A stretch of 8,261 bases of DNA. It comes from an uncultured beta proteobacterium (GTDB taxonomy: Bacteria > Pseudomonadota > Gammaproteobacteria > Burkholderiales > Burkholderiaceae_B). The notes under the pieces were generated by a model. That model worked only from the letters and a program-made list of their open reading frames with translations, did not search any database and was not told the DNA's origin. Below, one piece after another: positions 1 to 6,559 of the stretch. The DNA lies in the NCBI GenBank assembly GCA_903924715.1, contig CAIYCP010000594.1, forward strand, positions 1-8,261, read 5' to 3'. The stretch's first letter is position 1; each line of letters begins with the position of its first letter. Position numbers and translations under genes: made by a program.

Positions 1-478
1 AACGATTAATGCCCTTGTGACCATAGCCCAAGCCTAGGCGGGCTGCCGGCATTCTGAAAGTTGCATCTTCTGTACAAATTCGAATATCGCAAGCTGCGGC
101 CAGGCCTAAGCCACCGCCGAAACAAAACCCGCGAATTTGAGCAATCACCGGCTTTGAACACTCAACCGGTGCACTCATTGAGTCAGAAACGGCGTCTTCG
201 TAGGCCAACTGGGTTTCTGGCGAGCTGCGCAACGTATCAAACTGAGAAATATCAGCGCCCGAGACAAAGGCCTTTTCGCCTTGACCCACGATCACGATGA
301 CCCGTACCTCAGGATCCGCATCGAAGGCTCGAATCGCCTTGGGCAGGTCCATCCACATCTGCACCGACATGGCATTCATCTTATTTGGGTTCGAGATCAG
401 GATGGTTCCAATCGCCCCTTTTTTCTCAGCAATGATGCTGCCGACGATGGTTTTTTTCTCAATGCTTGGCTCTGCCAC
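1..478 (-). CDS. Enoyl-CoA hydratase/isomerase (crotonase) family protein, C-terminus cut by window edge
   Basis: Only the first 159 codons are present; the gene runs off the left edge. The reading begins at a GTG (476-478) preceded by AGGGG at 486-490 with 7 nt spacing, which decides the start. The protein shows the crotonase fold's first oxyanion-hole segment AFVSGADISQF (residues 70-80) and the second, GFCFGGGLGLAAACDIRI (117-134). Crotonase enzymes stabilise a thioester enolate in fatty-acid or acid breakdown in the cytosol. By alignment to classical hydratase, the two catalytic glutamates (Glu144 and Glu164 of the rat enzyme) correspond to Gly125 and Ala145 here, in FGGGLGL and MPAARLGLGYG. 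A simple hydratase reaction is therefore doubtful. Isomerase, decarboxylase, racemase or other crotonase chemistry is possible. Family membership is firm; the substrate is unknown. It is divergent from the CoA-transferase gene. Confidence 0.9.
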   Translation of the reverse strand, partial: MAEPSIEKKTIVGSIIAEKKGAIGTILISNPNKMNAMSVQMWMDLPKAIRAFDADPEVRVIVIVGQGEKAFVSGADISQFDTLRSSPETQLAYEDAVSDSMSAPVECSKPVIAQIRGFCFGGGLGLAAACDIRICTEDATFRMPAARLGLGYGHKGINR

Positions 479-485
479 GTAATTT

Positions 486-490
486 CCCCT
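486..490 (-). promoter_or_regulatory. Ribosome binding site of the crotonase-family gene
   Basis: On the minus strand AGGGG lies 7 nt before a GTG codon. It supports the GTG at 476-478 as the start, since no ATG is available at the natural N-terminus of the crotonase domain. Confidence 0.6.
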
Positions 491-592
491 TTTTTGGACA
501 TTGTTAATCGCTACTAGTCTAGCAGTATCACTTGCAAAAACACCTAAAGCAACTTATAAAAGACCTCGAAAGTCGGGCAGTACACTCGAATT

Positions 593-608
593 GACAGAAA
601 AATCTGTC
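593..608. repeat. Perfect 16-bp palindrome GACAGA-AAAA-TCTGTC, possible operator
   Basis: Six-base arms are exact inverted copies around an AAAA spacer. The site is in the divergent space between the crotonase and CoA-transferase genes, ending 35 nt before the CoA-transferase ATG. It overlaps a TTGACA hexamer (591-596) resembling a -35 box, but no good -10 box stands at normal distance. It could be a repressor or activator binding site. The role is inferred from shape and position only. A similar palindrome is found at 1894-1909. Confidence 0.35.
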
Positions 609-643
609 CGGCCAACTTCGCCATTCAATCTAAATCGAAAATC

Positions 644-1840
644 ATGTCAAAAATTCAGGCTTCTTCAGCACTTTCAAACCTTAAAGTTCTCGATATGTCT
701 CGCGTGCGCGCGGGCCCAAACTGCGTGCGCTTGCTCGCCGACTTCGGCGCGGACGTTATCCGTATCGAACCCCCTAAAGGCGTGGATCCAAACGAAGGCA
801 TGTTTGCCGCAAACCGCGAAGGGGGCGACTTTCAGAACTTAAACCGCAACAAGCGGGCGATGACCTTAAATCTGAAAAAACCAGGCGCGCTCGACATCAT
901 GATGCGTCTGGTGAAAACCGCCGACGTGGTGGTTGAAAACTGGCGTCCAGATATTAAAAACAAATTGGGCGTTGACTATGAATCGCTCGCCAAGGTCAAC
1001 CCACGCATCATTTTGGCCAGCATCTCTGGCTATGGTCAAGAAGGCCCCTACGCCTCGCGCCCTGGTTTTGACCAGATTATGCAAGGCATGGGTGGTTTGA
1101 TGTCTGTGACCGGCATCCCAGGTCAAGGCCCCGTACGTGCAGGCCTTGCTGTCGCTGACATGAGCGCAGGCTTGTATGCAGGCATTGGCATTTTGACCGC
1201 ACTCCTTGAGCGCGAACGTTCAGGCAAAGGGCAGTGGGTTCATGCATCGCTGTTGCATGCACAAATTGCAATGATGGATTTTCAAGCAGCGCGCTACTTG
1301 AACGAAGGTGATGTGGCCGGACAGGCCGGTAACGACCACCCCACCTCAAGCCCCATGGGCTTATTTGAAGCCAGTGACGGCGTCTTTAACCTGGGTGCTT
1401 CAGGTCAAGGCAATTGGGTGCGTTTGTGCGAACTCGCCAAGCGTCCAGACTGGATGGCTGATCCTGATTTCGCTAACGAAAAAACGCGTGCCGTCAATCG
1501 CGCCAAATGTAACAAGGCCCTCAATGAAGTGTTTCGCACGCAAACGGTTGCCTATTGGGTCGACAATTTAAACAACGCAGGCGTACCCGCAGGCCCGGTC
1601 TATAACGTTCCTGAAATGTTTGCCGACGAGCACATCAAGCAATCACACATTTCTAAGATGGTCAAAGACAAAAACGGCAAAGAAAAAGGTTTTATTACTT
1701 TGCCAACCGTCTTGAGTCGCACGCCCGCTGATGTCGTGACTACCGCACCACAATGGGGTGAACACACTGCTGAAGTGTTAGCAGAAGTGGGTTATTCGCC
1801 CGAAGAAATCGCCAAGTTCTACGAGCAAGGCGTGCTGTAA
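644..1840 (+). CDS. CaiB/BaiF family (class III) CoA-transferase
   Basis: A 398-residue protein, the usual length for the family. It moves CoA from one acyl-CoA to a free carboxylic acid in the cytosol, through an aspartyl-CoA thioester intermediate. Visible family signatures are LKVLDMSRVRAGP (13-25), LLADFGADVIRIEPP (30-44), NRNKRAMTLNLK (67-78), ADVVVENWRP (93-102), ISGYGQEGPYASRPGFD (127-143) and GLAVADMSAGLYAG (167-180), where Asp172 corresponds to the catalytic aspartate. The C-terminal part carries GVPAGPVYNVPEMFADEH, the typical linker region. All the key parts are intact. The ATG at 644 gives the normal N-terminus; no clear Shine-Dalgarno sequence precedes it. It stands alone, divergent from a crotonase gene and convergent with an FAH-family gene. 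Relatives act on formate/oxalate, carnitine, succinate/mesaconate, benzylsuccinate and others; the substrate here cannot be assigned. Confidence 0.95.
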   Translation: MSKIQASSALSNLKVLDMSRVRAGPNCVRLLADFGADVIRIEPPKGVDPNEGMFAANREGGDFQNLNRNKRAMTLNLKKPGALDIMMRLVKTADVVVENWRPDIKNKLGVDYESLAKVNPRIILASISGYGQEGPYASRPGFDQIMQGMGGLMSVTGIPGQGPVRAGLAVADMSAGLYAGIGILTALLERERSGKGQWVHASLLHAQIAMMDFQAARYLNEGDVAGQAGNDHPTSSPMGLFEASDGVFNLGASGQGNWVRLCELAKRPDWMADPDFANEKTRAVNRAKCNKALNEVFRTQTVAYWVDNLNNAGVPAGPVYNVPEMFADEHIKQSHISKMVKDKNGKEKGFITLPTVLSRTPADVVTTAPQWGEHTAEVLAEVGYSPEEIAKFYEQGVL

Positions 1841-1850
1841 ATTGTTTGAT

Positions 1851-1885
1851 CGGTCGTGACATTGTGATATTCATTGTCACGACCG
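1851..1885. terminator. Strong hairpin between convergent genes, probable two-way terminator
   Basis: CGGTCGTGACA (1851-1861) is an exact inverted match of TGTCACGACCG (1875-1885), giving an 11-bp stem with a 13-nt loop. It begins 10 nt after the CoA-transferase stop and lies 25 nt beyond the stop of the facing FAH-family gene. Its position between two 3' ends suggests transcription termination for both. Neither side has a proper T-run, so a factor-assisted terminator, an RNA 3'-end stabiliser or a protein site is also possible. Confidence 0.55.
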
Positions 1886-1893
1886 TGTTGGTA

Positions 1894-1909
1894 GACTAAA
1901 AAATTAGTC
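1894..1909. repeat. Perfect 16-bp palindrome GACTAA-AAAA-TTAGTC
   Basis: Six-base arms with an AAAA spacer, 1 nt outside the stop codon of the FAH-family gene. On the minus strand it forms a weak stem containing a run of T, so it may help terminate that gene's transcript together with the larger hairpin next to it. It has the same length, spacer and GAC/GTC ends as the palindrome at 593-608. Confidence 0.4.
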
Positions 1910-1910
1910 G

Positions 1911-2780
1911 CTATTCATCGGCAATGGGATTGCTCAACACGCCCACACCTTCGATCTCAATCTCGATCGTATCGCCTGCCTTCATAAACACCGGTGGTTT
2001 TCTTGCATAGCCCACACCTGCTGGCGTGCCCGTAATCACGACATCGCCCGGCTCTAGTGTCATGCACTCGGTAATCAAGACCAGCGTTTCAACAATGCCC
2101 CACAAAAAGTTTTTGGTGTTGGCATCTTGCATGATCTGGCCATTGAGTCGCGATTGAATCCGCAGGCCATCGGCCGCGCGTGGCAACTCATCTGGGGTCA
2201 CCAGGCAGGGGCCAAAGCCGCCTGTTGCATCAAAGTTTTTGCCGATCGTCCATTGCGTTGATTTGCGTTGATAATCACGCAGGCTCCCGTCGTTAAACGC
2301 GCTATAGCCTGCCAAACAATCCAGTGCATTCGCCGCTGTCAAATGCTTGGCACGCTTGCCCACCACAAAGGCCAACTCAGCTTCATAATCAAACTTATCA
2401 GATACCTTTGGACGGATCATTGGCTGCAAATGCCCCACCATTGAACTCGGGCCGCGCATAAAAAAACTAGGGTACTCGGGGCGAGCATGACCACCTTCGG
2501 CTGCGTGATCGGCATAATTCAAGCCCAGGCAGATGATTTTGCTTGGGTTATCGATCACTGGAATGAACTGAACACTTTGAACCGCTTTGACGACGGCCGT
2601 TGCACTCTTTGAAACCTGCGTAATACGTTCCATGGCCCCCGCAGTTGAAATGATTTCTAGCATCGTTTTAGGCAAACTCGCATCGGTCGCCGCTAAGTCA
2701 ATAAACTCGCTCGAGTCTTTGGCGCGCAATAAGCCCACACGTTTTTGTTGGCTTTGATCTTGATAACTGAATAAACGCAT
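1911..2780 (-). CDS. Fumarylacetoacetate hydrolase (FAH) family protein
   Basis: A 289-residue cytosolic protein, typical for bacterial FAH-fold enzymes. Family members cleave C-C bonds, decarboxylate oxo-acids or isomerise products of aromatic-acid breakdown, using a divalent metal. The N-terminal ~75 residues form the variable domain; the FAH core runs from about residue 78 to the end. Motifs seen: KIICLGLNYADHAAE (81-95, with His92), FDYEAELAFVVG (130-141, metal ligands Glu133 and Glu135), AFNDGSLRDYQ (161-171, metal ligand Asp164), GKNFDATGGFGP (180-191, Lys181) and ITGTPAGVG near the C-terminus. The metal site looks complete. The ATG start is supported by AAGGAAG at 2785-2791. It is divergent from tctC and convergent with the CoA-transferase. 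Likely activities include acylpyruvate hydrolase, 2-hydroxyhepta-2,4-diene-1,7-dioate isomerase-like or ureidoglycolate lyase-like; sequence alone does not choose. Confidence 0.93.
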   Translation of the reverse strand: MRLFSYQDQSQQKRVGLLRAKDSSEFIDLAATDASLPKTMLEIISTAGAMERITQVSKSATAVVKAVQSVQFIPVIDNPSKIICLGLNYADHAAEGGHARPEYPSFFMRGPSSMVGHLQPMIRPKVSDKFDYEAELAFVVGKRAKHLTAANALDCLAGYSAFNDGSLRDYQRKSTQWTIGKNFDATGGFGPCLVTPDELPRAADGLRIQSRLNGQIMQDANTKNFLWGIVETLVLITECMTLEPGDVVITGTPAGVGYARKPPVFMKAGDTIEIEIEGVGVLSNPIADE

Positions 2781-2804
2781 CGGACTTCCTTTTGGGGTTA
2801 AGCA

Positions 2805-2821
2805 GCTCAGTGTGCCTGAGC
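2805..2821. repeat. Inverted repeat in the FAH-family gene's leader
   Basis: GCTCAG (2805-2810) and CTGAGC (2816-2821) are exact inverted copies around 5 nt. The repeat lies 25 nt upstream of the FAH-family ATG, just beyond its ribosome binding site. It could be a small leader hairpin or an operator for that gene. Stem length is modest and chance is possible. Confidence 0.3.
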
Positions 2822-2920
2822 AAATTCAATAATTTTTTAAAACCTGCAAGAAGTTACTACTAAATAGCAGAAATCGCCAAATCGGCACGCACTCAATTTT
2901 TAATAGACGATACTGGAGGA

Positions 2921-2964
2921 GACTGCTACAGTCGACTGACCAAGCGACAACGACTGCTACAGTC
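2921..2964. promoter_or_regulatory. Cluster of palindromes (two GACTGCTACAGTC copies), probable regulator binding region
   Basis: The 13-bp sequence GACTGCTACAGTC occurs exactly twice, at 2921-2933 and 2952-2964, start to start 31 bp (about three DNA turns). Each copy is a palindrome (GACTG-CTA-CAGTC). The first is followed directly by another GACTG, so CAGTCGACTG at 2929-2938 is a further perfect palindrome. This gives five GACTG/CAGTC half sites in 44 bp. The cluster lies 51 nt before the tctC start, in the divergent tctC/FAH space. A dimeric regulator contacting two aligned sites would fit. The regulator is not in the window, and no convincing -35/-10 pair was found beside it. Confidence 0.5.
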
Positions 2965-3015
2965 CTTCAGATCAAACCCTGTTCACTTCTTCGAACGTTT
3001 TATGGCGCACCAGAC

Positions 3016-4011
3016 ATGCACTTAGTGAAAGCCTTGCGTAAAGCCGTCATACTGTGTGCGCTCAGCACACTCGTGCTTCTCGGTCACATCCAGATCGCAC
3101 TCGCGGACGAGGCCTGGCCCACCAAGCCCGTCAGAATCGTTGTGCCCTATGTCGCCGGTGGTGCTTCAGACATCACCGTACGTAGCATCGCTCAACTGCT
3201 CACGGCCTCTCTGGGTCAAACCATGCTGGTTGAAAACAAGGCGGGCGGCGGCGGCAATATTGGCACAGACTACGTTGCCAAGGCTGCGCCGGATGGCTAT
3301 ACCTTTTTGATGGCCTATGCAGGCCCCATCGCTATCAATCCATATCTGTACAAAAATATTCCTTTTAATGCGCAAAAGGATTTTTCGCCTGTCTCGCTGA
3401 TGGCAGATGCTCCCTTGATTTTAGCGGTTCATCCCTCGGTACCCGCGAACAATCTAAACGAATTGATCGCCTACCTCAAGGCCAACCCGGATCAGGTATT
3501 TTTTGGCTCCTCGGGCACGGGCGGCGCCGATCACTTAGCCGGTGAACTGTTCAGACTGCAAGCGAATGTGCGCATTCAGCACATTCCCTTCAAAGGGGGC
3601 GCTCAAGCGGTTATCGATCTTGTCGCGGGCCGCACTCAGATAGAGTTTTTAACGATTCCTGGCGGGTTAAGCCATATTCGCGCGGGCAGGCTGAGGGCGA
3701 TTGCCTTGGCATCAAGCAAACGCTTTCCCTTATTTCCAGACGTACCCACGATGGCCGAAGCCGGCATGAAGGGCGTTGAAATCAATAATTGGTACGGCCT
3801 CTCGGCGCCTGCCGGCACTCCCGCCCCCATTATTGAACGCATGAATCGTGCGCTACGCGAAGCGATCCAAGATCCCGCCTTGCGTACGCGGTTTCAAGAG
3901 GTGGGGCTGGTTCCCATGTCTAACTCGGCTGAAGAATTTTCTGCGCTGATTAAAAGTGACAGCGAAAAATGGAAAAAAATTATTCAGGATTCTGGAGTGA
4001 CTGCCGAATAA
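3016..4011 (+). CDS. Periplasmic tripartite tricarboxylate transporter substrate-binding protein (TctC/Bug family)
   Basis: A 331-residue exported binding protein, normal length for the Bug family. These proteins catch small carboxylates or other solutes in the periplasm and pass them to a TctAB-type carrier or serve sensing. The signal peptide has Lys5, Arg8 and Lys9, a hydrophobic core at about 10-28 and a likely cut after ALA at residue 30. The mature start WPTKPVRIVVPY (34-45) and VAGGASDITVRSIA are the family hallmark, with Asp52 in the ligand-binding loop. ENKAGGGGNIGTDYVAKAAP and PDGYTFLM follow, then GSSGTGGADHLAGE and the second-lobe HIPFKGGAQAVIDLVAGR segment. No start codon lies upstream in frame close by, and the ATG gives a complete signal peptide, although no clear ribosome site is seen. 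No tctA or tctB is present, as is common for Bug genes. Ligand unknown. Confidence 0.95.
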   Translation: MHLVKALRKAVILCALSTLVLLGHIQIALADEAWPTKPVRIVVPYVAGGASDITVRSIAQLLTASLGQTMLVENKAGGGGNIGTDYVAKAAPDGYTFLMAYAGPIAINPYLYKNIPFNAQKDFSPVSLMADAPLILAVHPSVPANNLNELIAYLKANPDQVFFGSSGTGGADHLAGELFRLQANVRIQHIPFKGGAQAVIDLVAGRTQIEFLTIPGGLSHIRAGRLRAIALASSKRFPLFPDVPTMAEAGMKGVEINNWYGLSAPAGTPAPIIERMNRALREAIQDPALRTRFQEVGLVPMSNSAEEFSALIKSDSEKWKKIIQDSGVTAE

Positions 4012-4019
4012 ACGTAAGT

Positions 4020-4052
4020 GGCTTGGGTTAACGGGCCCAGACCAACCAAGCC
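4020..4052. terminator. Possible hairpin at the tctC/uppP convergent junction
   Basis: GGCTTGG (4020-4026) pairs with CCAAGCC (4046-4052), and after a one-base bulge TT (4028-4029) can pair with AA (4044-4045); the loop holds GGGCCC. It begins 9 nt after the tctC stop and overlaps the last codons of the uppP gene. There is no T-run, so the terminator role is tentative. Confidence 0.3.
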
Positions 4053-4861
4053 CCCACCACCACACCCAACACGATGCGATAAATCGCAAATACGCGATAG
4101 GTGTGACGCGAAACGAATGCGAGTACCGCACGCACTACGAACAGCGCACTTAAAAACGCACTGATAAAACCGACGACAATCGCGAGCATATCTTGTTGGC
4201 TCAATAAGCCAGCATGCTTATACGTATCGTAAAGGGCCGCCGCCAGCATCGTGGGCATCGCAAGAAAAAATGAAAACTCAGTCGCGGTTTTGCGTTGAAT
4301 GCCAGACAGCATCCCACCGATAATCGTCGCGCCTGAGCGCGAGGTACCCGGCACCATGGCCAGACATTGCGACAGCCCCACCACAAGCGCTTGGCGCCAA
4401 GTGATCTGTTCAAGTGTTAAGGCACTTGCGCGCGGGTCAACGCCGCTTGCAGGGCGATGGCGTTCGACCCACAACATAATGAAGCCGCCCACGACCAAAG
4501 TCACAACCACCACGCCTGGATGAAAAAATAACGATTTAATCGCTTTAATGAAGAGTAACCCCACGATTGCAGAGGGCAAAAAAGCGATCAGCAGGTTACG
4601 CATAAACGCGACTTCAACCGGATCTAATCGCAAGGTTCCCACCACGAGCTGAACCAAACGCGCCCTGAAGATCCACATCACGGCAAGAATGGACCCCAAC
4701 TGAATCACCACCTCAAACACTTTCGCTTCGTTCGAAGAAAACTCGATCAAGTGGCCAAACAAAATCAGATGCCCTGTGCTTGAGATTGGCAAAAATTCAG
4801 TCAGGCCTTCGACAATACCCAAGAAAAAAGCCTTAAGAAGATAAATCGTCTGTTCAGTCAC
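4028..4861 (-). CDS. uppP: Undecaprenyl-diphosphatase (BacA/UppP)
   Basis: A 277-residue inner-membrane enzyme, close to the E. coli BacA length of 273. It removes a phosphate from undecaprenyl pyrophosphate to recycle the lipid carrier for peptidoglycan and other wall polymers, and extra copies give bacitracin resistance. Both signature regions are intact: EGLTEFLPISSTGHLIL (18-34), with Glu18, Glu22, Ser27 and His31, and VPGTSRSGATIIGG (170-183) with Arg175. Several hydrophobic segments span the rest (for example about 52-65, 90-108, 117-132, 225-250 and 256-275). The start is a GTG at 4859-4861, with AGGA at 4870-4873 and 8 nt spacing. It is a housekeeping gene set among catabolic genes, transcribed alone, and it converges on tctC. 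Confidence 0.97.
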   Translation of the reverse strand: MTEQTIYLLKAFFLGIVEGLTEFLPISSTGHLILFGHLIEFSSNEAKVFEVVIQLGSILAVMWIFRARLVQLVVGTLRLDPVEVAFMRNLLIAFLPSAIVGLLFIKAIKSLFFHPGVVVVTLVVGGFIMLWVERHRPASGVDPRASALTLEQITWRQALVVGLSQCLAMVPGTSRSGATIIGGMLSGIQRKTATEFSFFLAMPTMLAAALYDTYKHAGLLSQQDMLAIVVGFISAFLSALFVVRAVLAFVSRHTYRVFAIYRIVLGVVVGAWLVWAR

Positions 4862-4914
4862 GCGGTCAATCCTGAAAAAGTCTTACAGCTTAAATAGGGG
4901 TTGCTTTACGCATT

Positions 4915-4942
4915 ATTTTATACGGCACTGAAAACTGACCAA
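4915..4942 (-). promoter_or_regulatory. Candidate sigma-70 promoter for uppP
   Basis: On the minus strand TTGGTC (4937-4942) and TAAAAT (4915-4920) are 16 bp apart. The -10 box matches consensus at 5 of 6 positions and lies in a TATAAAAT stretch, while the -35 box matches weakly. It is about 54 nt upstream of the uppP GTG start. Predicted by eye only. Confidence 0.35.
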
Positions 4943-4946
4943 TAAT

Positions 4947-4962
4947 CCTATATCTAAATAGG
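4947..4962. repeat. Short inverted repeat CCTAT-N6-ATAGG
   Basis: Five-base arms around 6 nt, just upstream of the candidate uppP promoter in the space between uppP and the divergent hydrolase gene. The rest of this 225-bp space has only an imperfect palindrome (4980-4993, centred on GAATTC) and no recognised gene. Could be chance. Confidence 0.2.
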
Positions 4963-5086
4963 CGGATCATCCACGAAAACCCTGAATTCGGGGTAAGCTA
5001 AGGCACCGCGCGACCCCCTGCAGCCGATACGCAAATGCTTGGCACTCAGGCGCCGTCCAACCTAAAAATCAAACGCGAGCCACATT

Positions 5087-5899
5087 ATGTCGACGACTCT
5101 TACACGCGAACAACGCGACGACGCCTACAACAACTCAAAAGCCGTCAGCAACAGCGCCGCAATCCTTGAGGCCTGGGGTCGCCGTAGCCAAGAGTTTCGA
5201 GCTGCCCACGCTACGCACCTTGATCTCTCGTACGGCAGTGGTGCCCGACAATCGTATGACTATTTTTCGGCGGGCGATCAAAGCCCGGTCGTCGCCTTCA
5301 TTCATGGGGGCTTCTGGCAGAACAGAGCAAAAACCGATTTCACCTTCATCGTACCGGCCTTTCTCGAAGCGGGGATCAGCGTCGCGATGATGGGCTACAC
5401 CCTAGCACCCGAAGCAAAGATGGATCAGATCGTTCAAGATATCCGTCTGGGCCTACGTGCCGTCAGTCAAAAAATCGCGGCGCGACGCGCGAGCAATCCG
5501 GGCATCTGGCTCAGCGGTTGGTCTGCGGGCGGTCATTTAACCGCCATGGCGCTAGATGAACCCTGCGTGATCGGTGGTACTGCCATCAGTGGCATTTATG
5601 ATATTGAACCCATGCGTCATTGCTATTTGAATGACAAGCTTGGCCTAGACGAGGCAAGCGCACTGCGTTTTTCGCCAATTAAATTACCCGCCACGGTTGG
5701 CAAAGTGCTTGATCTGTTTGTCGGAGAGGCCGAGCTACCCGCCATGCAAGCCCAAACGATCGAGTTTGCCGCTTACCGTGCAAATTTAAAGGCACCCGGC
5801 GTATTCGAGAACATGCCCGGCCTGAATCACTACACAATCCTAGATGAAATGGCACAGGCAAAAGGTCGTATTTTGCAGTCGATCAAGTCCCACTTCTAA
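5087..5899 (+). CDS. Alpha/beta hydrolase, kynurenine formamidase-like
   Basis: A 270-residue cytosolic serine hydrolase without a signal peptide. The oxyanion-hole motif HGGFW is at 73-77 and the nucleophile elbow GWSAGGH at 144-150, with Ser146 as nucleophile. His248 in the GLNHYTILD segment is the likely catalytic histidine, and the acid is probably Glu214 or Glu216 in the VGEAELPAMQAQ segment. The HGGxW motif and the overall layout match the esterase/kynurenine-formamidase group, which hydrolyses formamides or small esters. No other tryptophan-degradation gene is near, so the formamidase substrate is not supported and a general carboxylester or amide substrate is as likely. An in-frame stop at 5063-5065 rules out a longer form, so the ATG at 5087 is the start. 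The ribosome site is weak. It is divergent from uppP and convergent with the histidine phosphatase gene. Confidence 0.88.
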   Translation: MSTTLTREQRDDAYNNSKAVSNSAAILEAWGRRSQEFRAAHATHLDLSYGSGARQSYDYFSAGDQSPVVAFIHGGFWQNRAKTDFTFIVPAFLEAGISVAMMGYTLAPEAKMDQIVQDIRLGLRAVSQKIAARRASNPGIWLSGWSAGGHLTAMALDEPCVIGGTAISGIYDIEPMRHCYLNDKLGLDEASALRFSPIKLPATVGKVLDLFVGEAELPAMQAQTIEFAAYRANLKAPGVFENMPGLNHYTILDEMAQAKGRILQSIKSHF

Positions 5900-5913
5900 A
5901 ATGCTGGCCGAGG

Positions 5914-5937
5914 CTGAGACCAAAAAATATATCTCAG
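5914..5937. terminator. Weak hairpin between convergent hydrolase and phosphatase genes
   Basis: CTGAGA (5914-5919) and TCTCAG (5932-5937) are exact inverted copies with a 12-nt loop rich in A and T. It lies in the 44-bp space between two 3' ends. A short stem and no T-run after it make a terminator role tentative. Confidence 0.3.
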
Positions 5938-5943
5938 ATAAAC

Positions 5944-6543
5944 CTAGGGCCGCGGACTCGGAAACAGTTGATGACTCACATGGCTACCCTCTGCGTTTAC
6001 GCGAACAAGCACCATATCGCCCACTCCCACGATGCGTCCCGTAAATGCCTCAATATTTACGTGATGCGTGATAAGTATCAACGGCTGTTTGGGTTCGGTT
6101 TTCAGTCTCTTTGAAACGAATTCTTGCAAAGCAATTGTTTGGCGCTTAGCCAAACTCATCTCGTCAAAGAACGAATTTAACGAGGGTTCAACCGAAACAC
6201 TTCCTAACGACATCAAGCGTGCCGTGTCCAAGCAACGACACCAAGCACTGCTGAAGAGCCTTGGGTTTACGACGCCCTGCGATACCAACCATCGTCCGAT
6301 CTCGACGGATTGTTTTCGGCCGACATCACCAAGATTACGTTGCGTCTCGCACTGATCAAGTTTGTAGCCAGGCGGGTCTCCAACGCCGGGAGCGTCTGCA
6401 TGGCGCATCAAGAGCACATGTTGCCCATCCAGCAGATCATCTACCAGTGCGGCGTGCGCTGGATTCGCTGCGAACATAAAACAAGATAAAGCAACAACCA
6501 TCTTGGTTGCCGCTTGAATAAAAAACTCAGCTCTGCTTTGCAT
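5944..6543 (-). CDS. Exported histidine phosphatase superfamily protein
   Basis: A 199-residue protein with a signal peptide: Arg4 and Lys14 flank the n-region, a hydrophobic core spans about 15-26, and cleavage is likely after AHA at residue 31. It should act in the periplasm. The phosphatase core begins at HVLLMRHADAPG (42-53), where His48 is the phosphate-accepting histidine and Arg47 binds phosphate. SSAWCRCLDTARL (98-110) supplies Arg103, Glu128 is a candidate proton donor, and LITHHVNIEAFTG (157-169) supplies His160. The branch-1 histidine phosphatase fold is thus complete but small. Cys65, Cys102 and Cys104 could form a disulfide outside the cytoplasm. The substrate is unknown. The first ATG is preferred because a start at Met15 would lose the basic n-region. 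It lies downstream of the MFS gene on the same strand with a 96-bp gap. Confidence 0.9.
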   Translation of the reverse strand: MQSRAEFFIQAATKMVVALSCFMFAANPAHAALVDDLLDGQHVLLMRHADAPGVGDPPGYKLDQCETQRNLGDVGRKQSVEIGRWLVSQGVVNPRLFSSAWCRCLDTARLMSLGSVSVEPSLNSFFDEMSLAKRQTIALQEFVSKRLKTEPKQPLILITHHVNIEAFTGRIVGVGDMVLVRVNAEGSHVSHQLFPSPRP

Positions 6544-6559
6544 GACACATCTCTAAACG

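Noticed and set aside
61..517. Plus-strand open frames opposite the crotonase gene
   Set aside because: They are antisense to a clear crotonase coding frame and show no family features.
591..596. TTGACA as the -35 box of the CoA-transferase promoter
   Set aside because: No acceptable -10 hexamer is found 16-18 bp downstream, so the promoter is not called, only the palindrome overlapping it.
2914..2919. Shine-Dalgarno-like GGAGGA before tctC
   Set aside because: It is about 100 nt from the tctC start and no start codon lies at suitable distance after it.
2921..2964. CRISPR-like repeat
   Set aside because: Only two 13-bp copies with an 18-bp gap, each a palindrome; this fits operator sites and not a CRISPR array.
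3002..3025. Seven-codon leader ORF overlapping the tctC start
   Set aside because: It starts at an ATG with no ribosome site and has no repeated or regulatory codons; likely chance.
6068..6479. Plus-strand open frames opposite the histidine phosphatase gene
   Set aside because: They are antisense to a gene with intact catalytic motifs, and their translations show no known domain.
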